Part shown: in pieces, positions 37,467 through 46,937 of the stretch
Numbering within the stretch: position 1 is the first letter of the stretch
Layout: every line of letters starts with the position of its first letter
Assembly (NCBI RefSeq): GCF_038433465.1
Contig: NZ_JAESVF010000002.1
Location: 186,001-250,000 of the forward strand
Length of the DNA stretch: 64,000 nt
Direction: 5' to 3'
Origin: Galbibacter sp038433465
Lineage (GTDB): Bacteria > Bacteroidota > Bacteroidia > Flavobacteriales > Flavobacteriaceae
Program-made: the position numbers and the translations under genes
Notes under the pieces: generated by a model
Seen by the model: the letters and a program-made list of their open reading frames with translations, nothing else
Databases searched by the model: none
Told to the model about the DNA's origin: nothing

Positions 37467-39065
37467 CTAGAAACTATTTACACCAGTATCCCACCAAAGG
37501 CGAGTACCACCGTTATCAGCTCCTTTTAAGAAAGAAACAGCTTCTTCAACATTTGCTCCGTTGGTATTTTTTTCTGAATCTACAAAGTTGATACGTCTTA
37601 CTTGAATATCTGTATCGATAGTTCCGCCGCTGTTATTGATTACTACAGGGAATATTTTTGGATATCCAGTTCTACGGAATTCACTCCAAGCTTCTTGACC
37701 ATCAGGGAATGTTGCAATCCATTTTTGTGTGATAATTTGCTCCAATTGCTCTTCTTTTGAAGCAGTAGCATCGTAAGCAATTTTCACATCAGTTTCATAT
37801 GCGTAATTATTGGCTGCATTTACAGCATCAACATAATCTGCAGGCGAACTTGTAGCATCAGCAATATATTCTTCTACTCCAGCAGCACCATGTTGTGCAA
37901 ATGAAGCACGAATACCACTTTCGTAATTTGATTGAGCATCGCCAGCACCAGCCCATCCTCTAAGAGCAGCTTCGGCTTTTAAGAAGTAAACTTCTGCGGC
38001 TGTCATCCAATCTTTTGAAGTTAATCCACCTAAATATGAACCTAATTTTGAGTGGTCTCCATATTGCGATTTTGCTTCCATTTCAACTCCCATTCTAATT
38101 CCTTTGTATTCTCCTTCAACACCATTTCCTAGCGCAGGTTGGAAGTAAGTTTCTAAACGTCCGTCGTTAAAACCTTTTAAAATAGATTCCATTTCGGCAG
38201 ACATTCTAATATCTCCCCAACCTTCGCTAATGGTAGCTAATGGGTGGATAAACCCTTGCATATCGATAGACATATTATCTGTGTCTAACAAACCAGCGTC
38301 GCTCGATAAAGATTTTTCTCCTTCTGTTTTTGCTAAAGCAGGATCTACGTTAGAAACTCTAATTGCTAAACGCAGACGTAGCGAATTGGCAAATTTTCTC
38401 CACATAGCGATATCTCCACCAAAGTCAGAAAGATCGAAAGGAACAAATTGTGCTTGCCCTTCAAAAGCTTTTAACTCATCGATAGCAGTTCCTAGATCTG
38501 CAAAGAAAGTTTTGTAAGCTTCTTCTTGTGAATCGTACTTTCCAGTAGTTTCGTAATCGTTGTATTTTGAATATCTAATAGGACCAAAAACATCCGAAAT
38601 TCTGTGCATTGCCATTACCTTGATAATATCTGACAGATACGAAAACATTTTAGAACTTTCGTCTCCAGCCAATTCTACTTGCTCGTCTATTCCTCTGGCG
38701 TACGGCATAACTCCGTTTCCAGTGTCGGCATTGTAAGCATCTGTCCAAATAAACTGGTTCCATCCACTATTTAAACTATAAGTTTGGTTGTTGATGTTTC
38801 CAGCAAATGGTGTAGGCGATGTCATGTAACCCGAAAATACATCGGCGTTTAAGTTGTGTTGTAATTGGTAATTCCATGCTGGCTCAATACGAATTACATT
38901 GGCAAACATAGGAGGAAATTTAGCTCCGATGTTGTTAAAACGTTGTTGTAAGCTTTCGTTTGATATTCCGTGCGGATCGGTATTGATGTCTTCAAAATCT
39001 TCTGTACAGTTGGTCATGCTGAATGCAAGGACAGAAGCGAGTGTATATGTTACTAATTTTTTCAT
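37467..39065 (-). CDS. SusD/RagB-family nutrient-binding lipoprotein
   Basis: The 532-residue lipoprotein has its cysteine at residue 20 (TNCTED) followed by FEDINTDPHG, the typical opening of the SusD_2 subclass. Later FLKAEAALRGWAG and QKWIATFPDGQEAWSEFRRTGYP are the conserved C-terminal helices. It ends near ARTRLWW-type aromatic residues (TRLWWDTGVNSF). It would bind the imported GlcNAc-containing oligosaccharide above the SusC barrel. It lies 5 bp downstream of susC. Confidence 0.94.
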   Translation of the reverse strand: MKKLVTYTLASVLAFSMTNCTEDFEDINTDPHGISNESLQQRFNNIGAKFPPMFANVIRIEPAWNYQLQHNLNADVFSGYMTSPTPFAGNINNQTYSLNSGWNQFIWTDAYNADTGNGVMPYARGIDEQVELAGDESSKMFSYLSDIIKVMAMHRISDVFGPIRYSKYNDYETTGKYDSQEEAYKTFFADLGTAIDELKAFEGQAQFVPFDLSDFGGDIAMWRKFANSLRLRLAIRVSNVDPALAKTEGEKSLSSDAGLLDTDNMSIDMQGFIHPLATISEGWGDIRMSAEMESILKGFNDGRLETYFQPALGNGVEGEYKGIRMGVEMEAKSQYGDHSKLGSYLGGLTSKDWMTAAEVYFLKAEAALRGWAGAGDAQSNYESGIRASFAQHGAAGVEEYIADATSSPADYVDAVNAANNYAYETDVKIAYDATASKEEQLEQIITQKWIATFPDGQEAWSEFRRTGYPKIFPVVINNSGGTIDTDIQVRRINFVDSEKNTNGANVEEAVSFLKGADNGGTRLWWDTGVNSF

Positions 39066-39070
39066 TTTTC

Positions 39071-42000
39071 TTAGAAATTAACGTTAATATTTAACCCGAT
39101 ACTTCTTGTAGAAGGTTGGTTGTAAATGTCTACTCCTTGCAATCCTATACCAGTACTTGCTGCAATGTTTGGATCGAATGGAGCATCTTTATAGAAAAAG
39201 AAAAGATTGTTGGCAATAAGCGAGAGATTTACTCTTTGGATGAAACTATCGCTAAATGATAAGCGGTATCCAACAGAAAATTCTCTTAAACTAACATTGG
39301 TTGCATCGTACACATATTCTCCAAGCATACCAGCTCTACCACCAACAGCAGTGTAGTAATCTTGTGCAGAAATTTGAGATGCATTTCCACTTTCGTCAAC
39401 AACGTTAACCATTCCTCCGTTGCTATTTCTAGCGTCTGCAGTAGCTTGAGAAACTCCGTAGTAATCGTTAATAGCTTCTGTAACACTCACTACATCACCA
39501 CCAAATTTTCCGTCAATTAAAAAGTTAACAGTAAATTTTCCTATGTCGAATGAGTTGTTCCAACCTAAAGTGAAATCTGGTTGAGCATGCGCTACTGTTT
39601 CAAAATCTGTAGAAAGAAGCGTTCCAGAATCGCTAACTACAGGAGTTCCGTTTTCATCTCTTACTAATGAACGCGCTTTGATACTACCAAAATCTTCACC
39701 TTCTATTAAAGAATATTCATAACCGTTTACACCACGAGCTGTTATAATTGCTTCGCCATCTTGTAATGAAGGATGAACAGAAATTACTTCGTTGTCGTTT
39801 TGAGCGAAGTTAAGCGCTGTATTCCAAGTGAAGTTGTCGTTGGCAATTGGTTTTCCGTTTAAAACAATCTCAAAACCTTTGTTAGAAATTTCTCCCGCAT
39901 TCACGATGTTTTGAGAGTATCCGTAAGGATTTGGTTCAGCTTGAATGTAAAATATTTGATCTGTAGTTTTTGTGTCGTAATATGTAAAATCGAAACCTAA
40001 ACGACCTTGAAAAAAGCGCCATTCAGTACCAATTTCAAATGATTTTTGTCTTTCTGGTTTTAAAGTTTCTCCTTCTATTGGGGCAAAAACAGGCGATCCT
40101 ACATTAGGTCCAGTTGTAGAAATTTGATTTAAAGGAATTGTAGCATACACAGGAATATCTTTTCCTACCTCTGCATACGAAGCTCTTACTTTAGCAAAAG
40201 AAATTGCTTCTGGCATAGTGAACATTTCTGATAAAACACCAGTTAAACCAACAGAAGGGTAGAAAAACGCATAGCTATCGGTTCTTGCTAGGGTAGAAGA
40301 CCAGTCGTTTCTTCCTGTAATATCAAGGTAAAGCATTCCTTTATAATCAAAGTTTGCAGAACCAAAAACCGACTGTACTTCTCTGTTTCCAACCGACTGA
40401 CGCATGTTGTTGGTTGTTGCAACATTGGCAAGTGTGAAAATGTTTGGATAGTTAAGTCCAACACCATCTCTACCAGAATCGATAAATAATTGATCTCCGA
40501 TTTTATACTTTGTTAAACTAGTACCTAAAAGCGCACTAATAGTAAAATCTTCAGAAATATCTTTATTGTAGTTTGCAATTAAATCGATGTACTGCTGAGT
40601 GTTTTCAGTTTTTTCATAAATGTATCGACCGTTATCTCCCGAGTTATTCGTGTCGGTTCCTGCATACATTTGCTTGTCAAAAGTAAAGAAAGACTTGTCG
40701 TAGCTTCCTCTAGATTGTAAAGAAAAATCGTCTGTAATTTGATACTTAACAGAAACATTTGCTAACACACGTTGTGCAATATCTTTACTTTGGTTTCTAT
40801 GGATTAACCAATATGGATTTTGCTGAATTGTTTCGTCAAACGAAGTAGCATATTGATCCATCATATTTGTAGTAGTGTTGAAATACTCAAATTGGTTTTT
40901 GTAAGTATCTCTACTGATGCCTACTGGATGTAAGTAAACTCCTGTGAGAGGGTTAGAGTATAATCCGTTTGTAGGACGGTTCCAAATACGTTGATCTGAT
41001 AAATTGATACTTGCAGAAACATCAATTTTTTCATCTAAAAATTTAGCAGTTTCTCTAAGTGTAAGGTTGTTTCTGTTTAAACGGTTTTCAGGAATAACTC
41101 CTTCACCCATTGTATTTGCATACGAAAAGTATGTTTGAGCTTTTTGGTTTCCTGCAGTTAATGATAAAGAGTTAATAGAAGTAAAACCAGTATTGAAAAA
41201 GTCTTTAGCATCGTTGTCTAAACCATCTGCTTTTGCTCCCCAAGATTTTGGATCGGCAACACGACCATTTTCTGTAATTGGTTGTCCTACAGAAGCCGAT
41301 TGGTATTCGTCTTGAATTTTTGGTAACGACATAACATTGTCTACAGTAAAACTAGAATTGAAGTTTACAGAAAGTGCTCCGTCTCTACCTTTTTTAGTAG
41401 TAATTAAAATAACACCATTTGCTCCTTGGCTACCATATAAAGCCGAAGCCGATGCTCCTTTTAATACAGTCATGCTAGCAATATCGTCTGGGTTAATCAT
41501 CGACATAGCATCTCCACCGTCTCTGTTTCCTGTTTGTCCTCCAAAGATATCGGTGTTTGGCTCTGCTCCGTTAGATCCGTTACCGCTGTTTAACATTGGT
41601 ACACCATCTATAACATATAAAGGGTCGTTATTGGTTGTAGATGAATTACCACGTAAAACCACTTTTGCAGCACCTCCTAAACCAGATGAGCTACGTGTAA
41701 TAGTAACCCCGGCAGATTTACCAGATAAACTGTTAATTGGATTGGTTTGTTTTACTTTAGTAAGTTCGTCTCCACTTACTTCTTGAGCTGCATAGGTAAG
41801 TGCTTTTTCTTCTTTTTCGATACCTAAAGCAGTTACAATTACAGCGTCTAGTTGTTGGCTGTCTTCTTCTAATGCTACATTAATAGTAGTAGTTGTTCCA
41901 ACAGTAATTTCTTTTGCTTTCATTCCCACATAAGAGAATTTTAAAACAGCGCCCGGTGTGGCACTAATGGTGTAATTTCCGTCGAAATCGGTTTGAGTTC

Positions 42001-42154
42001 CTTGAGATGTTCCAACAATCATAATATTAACGCCCGGAAGCGGTACATTGTCGAAACTACTCGTTACCACTCCAGAGATTTGAACTTCTTGTCCAAATAC
42101 CCCGTACATACATAAGAGTGATAAGAGCATTACTAGTAAGTTTTTTTGTTTCAT
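39071..42154 (-). CDS. SusC/RagA-family TonB-linked outer-membrane transporter
   Basis: The 1027-residue protein has a signal peptide ending near FGQ. It has a carboxypeptidase-like domain (about 25-110), a TonB-dependent plug (LYVIDGVPML, GSQGANGVILITT) and a barrel ending FNINVNF-like in aromatic residues. It is the first gene of the minus-strand GlcNAc operon: susC, susD, nagB/PIG-L, GlcNAc kinase, GH20. Its likely cargo is GlcNAc or chitooligosaccharides, inferred from neighbours. It is divergent from the sensor kinase gene; 222 bp separate them. Confidence 0.95.
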   Translation of the reverse strand: MKQKNLLVMLLSLLCMYGVFGQEVQISGVVTSSFDNVPLPGVNIMIVGTSQGTQTDFDGNYTISATPGAVLKFSYVGMKAKEITVGTTTTINVALEEDSQQLDAVIVTALGIEKEEKALTYAAQEVSGDELTKVKQTNPINSLSGKSAGVTITRSSSGLGGAAKVVLRGNSSTTNNDPLYVIDGVPMLNSGNGSNGAEPNTDIFGGQTGNRDGGDAMSMINPDDIASMTVLKGASASALYGSQGANGVILITTKKGRDGALSVNFNSSFTVDNVMSLPKIQDEYQSASVGQPITENGRVADPKSWGAKADGLDNDAKDFFNTGFTSINSLSLTAGNQKAQTYFSYANTMGEGVIPENRLNRNNLTLRETAKFLDEKIDVSASINLSDQRIWNRPTNGLYSNPLTGVYLHPVGISRDTYKNQFEYFNTTTNMMDQYATSFDETIQQNPYWLIHRNQSKDIAQRVLANVSVKYQITDDFSLQSRGSYDKSFFTFDKQMYAGTDTNNSGDNGRYIYEKTENTQQYIDLIANYNKDISEDFTISALLGTSLTKYKIGDQLFIDSGRDGVGLNYPNIFTLANVATTNNMRQSVGNREVQSVFGSANFDYKGMLYLDITGRNDWSSTLARTDSYAFFYPSVGLTGVLSEMFTMPEAISFAKVRASYAEVGKDIPVYATIPLNQISTTGPNVGSPVFAPIEGETLKPERQKSFEIGTEWRFFQGRLGFDFTYYDTKTTDQIFYIQAEPNPYGYSQNIVNAGEISNKGFEIVLNGKPIANDNFTWNTALNFAQNDNEVISVHPSLQDGEAIITARGVNGYEYSLIEGEDFGSIKARSLVRDENGTPVVSDSGTLLSTDFETVAHAQPDFTLGWNNSFDIGKFTVNFLIDGKFGGDVVSVTEAINDYYGVSQATADARNSNGGMVNVVDESGNASQISAQDYYTAVGGRAGMLGEYVYDATNVSLREFSVGYRLSFSDSFIQRVNLSLIANNLFFFYKDAPFDPNIAASTGIGLQGVDIYNQPSTRSIGLNINVNF

Positions 42155-42299
42155 ATTATCAATTTGTTAATTAATGGTTAAAAATTACTTCTTTGATGGG
42201 TTTTCAAAAATCTTTTTATACGAACAACATCATTCTGCCAACAAACAGCATTTAATTTTAGATGACAGTTTTTGCTTACTAACGATTTTTAAAAATATT

Positions 42300-42328
42300 T
42301 TGGTAAATACGCTTATTAATTATATTTT
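42300..42328 (+). promoter_or_regulatory. Candidate promoter for the LytS/LytTR operon
   Basis: TTG (42300-42302) and TATATTTT (42321-42328) are 18 bp apart, one base off the -7 consensus. This 42155-42376 region must also hold the divergent susC promoter, for which I see no clear TAnnTTTG. Confidence 0.35.
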
Positions 42329-42376
42329 TTCACAGAATTTTTATTAAAACCCTTAAAACGATGAATATTATTTAAT

Positions 42377-43423
42377 ATGTCTGAAAATGAAATGCTTGTA
42401 AAGAAAACGATTGCGCCAAAGTTTCATTTGTACTTTTGGGGCATCTATTTTTTTATAAACTTTGTGCGTTGGGGAAGTTATTTTAACGATTATGCATATT
42501 CGTTTGCTTCAAATTTGGTCGAGTTTCCGCTACATATTATCATCGTTTATTTCAATATCTATTACCTTTTTCCAAAATTCATCTTCAAAAAAAAATATGT
42601 ACTTTATGTCATCTCACTGCTACTTTTATTGGCGGTACATTACATTATCCGAAGTGCATTAAACTATTGGTTGGTAACCGAAAATATTTGGCCTGAAGCT
42701 CAAGGTATTCACGAACCATATGGTTTTAACCATATTCTTGCGGTGGCAATTGGAGAGTTGTATGTAATAGGAATTACAGCCGCAATTAAGTTTACGGTAG
42801 ATTATATAGATGAAAGAAATCAAAACCAACAATTAAGAGAGTTGCAATACAAAACCGAGCTTAAATATTTAAAAGCACAAATGCAGCCTCATTTTTTCTT
42901 TAATACTTTAAATAATTTATACGCACTAACGCTTAAAAAATCGGAAAAAGCACCCGATGTTGTGTTGAGGCTGTCAGATATTATGACATATATTATATAT
43001 GATGCGAGTAAGAAAAAGCAGTCGTTGGTACAAGAAATTAATTATATCGATAATTACATCGAACTCGAAAAATTGAGGTTTGAAAAAACAATTTCTTCAA
43101 CAATAACTATCGAAGGCGATATTGATGGTATCCAAGTACCGTCGTTATTATTTCTGCCTTTTATCGAAAATGTTTTTAAGCACGGAGTACAAACAGACGA
43201 GCGTTTAAAACTCACTATAACCTTTAAAAATGAAGGTGATAATTTACTGTTTAGTGTGGTTAATAATTTTGATGCAAATCAACAGAAACGTTACGATAAA
43301 GGAGGAATAGGTCTTAAAAACATGAAAAGAAGATTAGAAATTTTATATAAAGATAAATTTAATTTGAAGACTGAAACAAATAATGATATGTTTGTAGTTA
43401 TTCTAAAAATCCCCATTGTATGA
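42377..43423 (+). CDS. LytS/YehU-type sensor histidine kinase
   Basis: The 348-residue protein has four membrane helices (about 15-145) and then the His_kinase domain with LKAQMQPHFFFNTLNNL (His172). A compact HATPase follows with FIENVFKHGV and GGIGLKNMKRRLE. It has no large sensory domain, so the signal may be membrane-derived or depend on transport. The stop overlaps the start of the LytTR regulator (ATGA), the usual pair. It is placed between the two arms of the GlcNAc locus and probably regulates it. Confidence 0.93.
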   Translation: MSENEMLVKKTIAPKFHLYFWGIYFFINFVRWGSYFNDYAYSFASNLVEFPLHIIIVYFNIYYLFPKFIFKKKYVLYVISLLLLLAVHYIIRSALNYWLVTENIWPEAQGIHEPYGFNHILAVAIGELYVIGITAAIKFTVDYIDERNQNQQLRELQYKTELKYLKAQMQPHFFFNTLNNLYALTLKKSEKAPDVVLRLSDIMTYIIYDASKKKQSLVQEINYIDNYIELEKLRFEKTISSTITIEGDIDGIQVPSLLFLPFIENVFKHGVQTDERLKLTITFKNEGDNLLFSVVNNFDANQQKRYDKGGIGLKNMKRRLEILYKDKFNLKTETNNDMFVVILKIPIV

Positions 43424-44148
43424 CAATAAAATGCTTGATAATAGACGATGAACCTTTGGCTATTGACATTATAAAGTCATACCTCACCGAATTTAAAAAC
43501 ATTGAAATTGTTGGTGTTTATAACAATCCAATTGAGGCACTGCAAGTATTAGGTTCTGAAGATATTGACGCCATTTTTCTAGACATAAACATGCCAAAAA
43601 TGAATGGTTTAGAGTTTCTAAGAAACCTTCATAAACACCCACTTGTTATCATTACAACGGCTTACAGAGAGTATGCAATAGAGAGTTACGAACTCGAAGT
43701 GCTGGATTATTTGGTAAAACCTATACCTTTTAATCGTTTTCTAAAATCAATAAACAAACTTACCGCACGGTTATTAGCGTTAAATGGAATTAAACAAACT
43801 GCCGATTTTGATCAAGATCCGCATATTTTTCTGAAAGTAGACAAAAAACTAATCAAGATTTTTCTGCACGATATTTTATTTATTGAAAGCTTAAAAGATT
43901 ATATAAAACTCCATAGTCGCGAAGGAACTTATATTTCACATAAATCACTGTCGAGTATAAGTGACGAATTGCCTTCGGAAAACTTTGTGCGTGTCCATAA
44001 GTCGTATACCATTGCGATAGATAAGGTAAAATCGATTGAAGGAAATTTAATCGAAATTGAAAATAAAAAAATTCCGATAGGAAGAAACTACGCCAAATAT
44101 ACCAAAGAGAAAATCTTAAAAGACAAAGGGAATTTCTTAAACGATTAA
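43420..44148 (+). CDS. LytTR-family response regulator
   Basis: The 242-residue protein has a receiver domain with IIDDEPLA and the phosphoacceptor Asp55 (FLDINMP), then a LytTR DNA-binding domain (about 140-238) with ILFIESLKDYIKLH and FVRVHKSY. It is the cognate regulator of the upstream kinase by 4-bp overlap. It probably controls the divergent susC operon and the downstream permease, a different control type from the HTCS at 21 kb. Confidence 0.94.
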   Translation: MTIKCLIIDDEPLAIDIIKSYLTEFKNIEIVGVYNNPIEALQVLGSEDIDAIFLDINMPKMNGLEFLRNLHKHPLVIITTAYREYAIESYELEVLDYLVKPIPFNRFLKSINKLTARLLALNGIKQTADFDQDPHIFLKVDKKLIKIFLHDILFIESLKDYIKLHSREGTYISHKSLSSISDELPSENFVRVHKSYTIAIDKVKSIEGNLIEIENKKIPIGRNYAKYTKEKILKDKGNFLND

Positions 44149-44183
44149 TCAATTAAACTAAAGTGTATTAACTAATTTAAATT

Positions 44184-45506
44184 ATGACAACTACCTCAAA
44201 CAAAACAAACTCGCTCGTACCCATAATGATTATAGCTGGGCTATTTTTCATTTTCGGATTTGTTACTTGGATTAACGGAGCCTTAATTCCGTTTATGAAA
44301 ACTATTAACGAATTAACCGACGCACAGTCGTATTTGGTCGCTTCGGCATCATATATTTCGTTTGTAGTAATGGCATTGCCTTCCTCATACATTATCGGGA
44401 AAGTAGGTTACAAAAAAGGAATGTCGTTAGGACTAGCAATTATGGCAATAGGTGCCTTGGTTTTTATTCCAGCGGCAGAAGCAAGAACGTATTGGGTGTT
44501 TTTAACAGCAATTTTTATCCAAGGGATGGGAATGACCATTTTACAAACAGCTTCCAATCCGTATATAACCATTTTAGGGCCTATGGAAAGTGCTGCAAAA
44601 CGTATTGCCATTATGGGAATTGCAAATAAAGTAGCAGGGGCTTTAGGTTCTTTAATTTTTGGAGCGATTTTACTTTCTGGAATCGATGAAATTCAGGAGC
44701 AATTAGCACAAGTTTCAGCAGACGAAAAGAATGTTTTATTAAATGAAATGGCCGATAGCGTTGTAATGCCGTACATTATTATGGCTATTGTATTGGTGAT
44801 TTTAGCAGTGCTAATTACAAAAGCACCATTACCAAATGTTGAAGCTGAAGCAACAGAAGAAACCGAATCGAAAGACGGAGTGGTGACTAAAAAAACAAGT
44901 ATTTTTCAGTTCCCTCACATGTGGCTTGGGGTTATCGCATTATTTGTTTACGTTGGTGTTGAGGTGATTGCTGGAGATACAATTATTTCTTACGGACTTT
45001 CATTGGGAATTCCTGGGGAAGAAGCAAAATCTTACACGTTAATGACACTTATGGCAATGGTTGGAACCTATGCTTTAGGAGTGATTTTAATTCCTAAATT
45101 TATCAGTCAAACAACAGCTTTAAAAGCAAGTGCTGCACTTGGGATATTGTTCGGATTCGGAATTATTTCAACTACAGGCTTTACATCGGTACTTTTTGTG
45201 GCAGCATTAGGAATTGCAAACGCCTTGGTTTGGCCTGCAATTTGGCCGTTGGCACTTAATAGTTTAGGGAAGTTTACAAAAACTGCCAGCGCATTATTGG
45301 TAATGGCAATTTCTGGAGGGGCAATTATTCCTCCAATTTACGGTTCGATTGTAGATGCTAAAAAAGCAGAACTAATGGCAGATGGAGTAGAGCAAGCTGT
45401 TGCAACTAGTCAAGCGGCAACATCTGGGTATTGGATTTTATTTCCGTGCTATGCCATCATTTTATATTATGCATTTTTCGGACATAAAGTTGGGTTGAAA
45501 AAATAA
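44184..45506 (+). CDS. nagP: FHS-family sugar permease, NagP-like
   Basis: The 440-residue inner-membrane transporter has about twelve helices. It carries FHS (fucose:H+ symporter type) signatures: FFIFGFVTWINGALIPF in helix 1 and LQTASNPYITILGP in the first half. NagP is the FHS permease that imports GlcNAc in chitin-using bacteria. Its position 35 bp after the regulator and opposite GlcNAc kinase and nagB supports GlcNAc as substrate. Specificity within FHS cannot be proven by eye, since glucose, galactose and fucose members look alike. Confidence 0.88.
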   Translation: MTTTSNKTNSLVPIMIIAGLFFIFGFVTWINGALIPFMKTINELTDAQSYLVASASYISFVVMALPSSYIIGKVGYKKGMSLGLAIMAIGALVFIPAAEARTYWVFLTAIFIQGMGMTILQTASNPYITILGPMESAAKRIAIMGIANKVAGALGSLIFGAILLSGIDEIQEQLAQVSADEKNVLLNEMADSVVMPYIIMAIVLVILAVLITKAPLPNVEAEATEETESKDGVVTKKTSIFQFPHMWLGVIALFVYVGVEVIAGDTIISYGLSLGIPGEEAKSYTLMTLMAMVGTYALGVILIPKFISQTTALKASAALGILFGFGIISTTGFTSVLFVAALGIANALVWPAIWPLALNSLGKFTKTASALLVMAISGGAIIPPIYGSIVDAKKAELMADGVEQAVATSQAATSGYWILFPCYAIILYYAFFGHKVGLKK

Positions 45507-45520
45507 ATACTGAATAAGAA

Positions 45521-45608
45521 TAAGCTGTCTGAAGAGTTTAATTTTTGTCAAACTGAGATTTTGCAATATCCAGAATGACAATTTTTAAGAACTTTTCAGG
45601 CAGTTTTT
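45521..45608 (-). repeat. MITE-like dispersed repeat, copy B (short form)
   Basis: Read on the minus strand it begins AAACTGCCTGAAAAG, has TTGTCATTCTGGAT and CAGTTTGACAAAAATTAAA, and ends CTTCAGACAGC. It lacks the central block (CAGAATCCCATC) present in copies A and C. It fills the space between the permease and pentapeptide genes, and may also serve as their terminator. Confidence 0.75.
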
Positions 45609-45611
45609 TAT

Positions 45612-46184
45612 TTAACCAATAGAAATCTGAAACATATCTAACAATTGTAAAGCGCCTTCTGTGGTAAACTTTGCATTTTTAAGATTGTTTCTTGTAGGGT
45701 TTATACTGAAGTTTTTTGCGGTTCTAAAGTTGGCTTCCTGTAAATTGGTATTTTCAAAAATAGCAGCTTTCAAACTACACATTTCAAAAGATAATTTTTG
45801 AGCTTTACATTCGGTAAAATCGGTTTGTTCTAAACTGCAATCGTAAAATGTTACTTGCGATAATTTTAACTGATAAAAGGAAGCAAAATTTAAAATTGAT
45901 TTTTTAAATGAAATACTTAGTAAAAATGAGTTGCATTTGTCAAACTGTACTCCAAGTAGTTTACACGAATCGAACTCCACATTTTTGAACGATGCGTCAC
46001 CGACGGTAGCCATACTTAAATCACAATCAACAAAAGTACATTCAATAAAATTTACAGCGGTTAAGTCAGTTTCTTTAAAGTTACATTTTATGAATGTGCA
46101 ATTGTCGTATTCTCCTTTCTGAAATTTTTCTTCAGTAAAATTAATTCCTGTAAATTCTTTATCGTCAAAAAAGGTATCGTTCAT
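45612..46184 (-). CDS. Pentapeptide-repeat protein
   Basis: The 190-residue protein is almost wholly built of A(D/N)LxX-type five-residue units, visible as NCTFIKCNFKETDLTAVNF, ECTFVDCDLS and TNLQEANFRTA. These fold into a right-handed quadrilateral beta helix. No signal peptide or membrane helix is present. Some relatives (Qnr, MfpA) mimic DNA and protect gyrase, but most have no known role and no Qnr-specific loop can be claimed. The gene is bracketed by repeat copies B and C in opposite orientation. Confidence 0.85.
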   Translation of the reverse strand: MNDTFFDDKEFTGINFTEEKFQKGEYDNCTFIKCNFKETDLTAVNFIECTFVDCDLSMATVGDASFKNVEFDSCKLLGVQFDKCNSFLLSISFKKSILNFASFYQLKLSQVTFYDCSLEQTDFTECKAQKLSFEMCSLKAAIFENTNLQEANFRTAKNFSINPTRNNLKNAKFTTEGALQLLDMFQISIG

Positions 46185-46209
46185 GTTTGTACTAATATGA
46201 AAAAAAAAG

Positions 46210-46338
46210 AAACTGTCTTAAAAGCATTTTAATCCGTCATTCTGAATTTAATTCAGAATCCCATCAAATATATTTTATTGTTGATGAGAAACTGAGTCAA
46301 GCTCAGTTTGACAAAAATTAAACTCTTAAGACAGCCTC
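46210..46338 (+). repeat. MITE-like dispersed repeat, copy C (long form)
   Basis: About 129 bp with ends AAACTGTCTTAA and TTAAGACAGCCTC as inverted repeats. Internally it has GTCATTCTGAATT/AATTCAGAATCCCATC, a small hairpin TTCTGAATTTAATTCAGAA, and AAACTGAG/CTCAGTTT. It corresponds block for block to copies A and B. It has no coding capacity. Confidence 0.78.
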
Positions 46339-46352
46339 TTTTAAATTTTAAA

Positions 46353-46931
46353 TTACTCTATAATCCCTCCACAACTAACGCGAGCACCAGCATCACCACT
46401 AGGTTGAGAAGTAAAATCGTCGGTTCCTTGGTGTACAATTACACCTTTCCCTAGAATATCTTTTTTATCATCGCCACAACCAATACACCATTCATTGGTT
46501 TTAAAAGTAATGGTTCCGTTTCCGTTTTCATCGGCAGTAAAATTCCCGATATCTCCTTTATGGTACCCATCTGGATCTCCCCATTTTCCATGTTTTGAAA
46601 AAGTTGGATTCCAATGTCCGCCAGACGAAGTGCCATCAGCAGCAGAACAATCTCCTTTTTCGTGTAAATGTATAGCGTGTGTTCCTGGGTTTAGTCCGTC
46701 AAAAACAGCAGTCATACTTACAACTCCTTCTTTTTCAGTAAAAACAACATTTCCGCTAACTGTAGAGTTACTTTTTGCCTCCATAGAAACTTTTACCTTT
46801 TTTTCTGGAGCTGTTACTTTCGGAGTTTCTTCCGTTGTTGTGGTCGATTTATTATTTTCTTTTTTACAACTTACAGCCGTTAGTACGCATGCGATAGCTA
46901 TTAAGTTACATATGTTTTTTTGAACTTTCAT
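46353..46931 (-). CDS. sodC: Copper/zinc superoxide dismutase lipoprotein
   Basis: The 192-residue lipoprotein has the lipobox cysteine at about residue 22 (AVSC). The SOD_CuZn fold shows the copper ligands HAIHLHEKGDCS, the bridging and zinc histidines in GGHWNPTFSKHG, and the final copper ligand in VIVHQGTDDF. The cysteine pair CSAADG and RVSCGG can form the conserved disulfide. It removes superoxide outside the inner membrane. It is 6 bp downstream of the YceI gene and clearly in its operon. Confidence 0.95.
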   Translation of the reverse strand: MKVQKNICNLIAIACVLTAVSCKKENNKSTTTTEETPKVTAPEKKVKVSMEAKSNSTVSGNVVFTEKEGVVSMTAVFDGLNPGTHAIHLHEKGDCSAADGTSSGGHWNPTFSKHGKWGDPDGYHKGDIGNFTADENGNGTITFKTNEWCIGCGDDKKDILGKGVIVHQGTDDFTSQPSGDAGARVSCGGIIE

Positions 46932-46937
46932 AGGCTA

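Noticed and set aside
41337..41786. 149-residue open frame antisense to susC
   Set aside because: It is the mirror of the conserved plug region of SusC; Pro/Ser-rich translation with no family features.
45612..46184. Qnr-type quinolone resistance gene
   Set aside because: Only the general pentapeptide pattern is visible; Qnr-specific loops and length (about 215 residues) are not.
46495..46923. 142-residue open frame antisense to sodC
   Set aside because: It is a shadow of the sodC reading frame; composition is unlike real proteins here and sodC is unmistakable.
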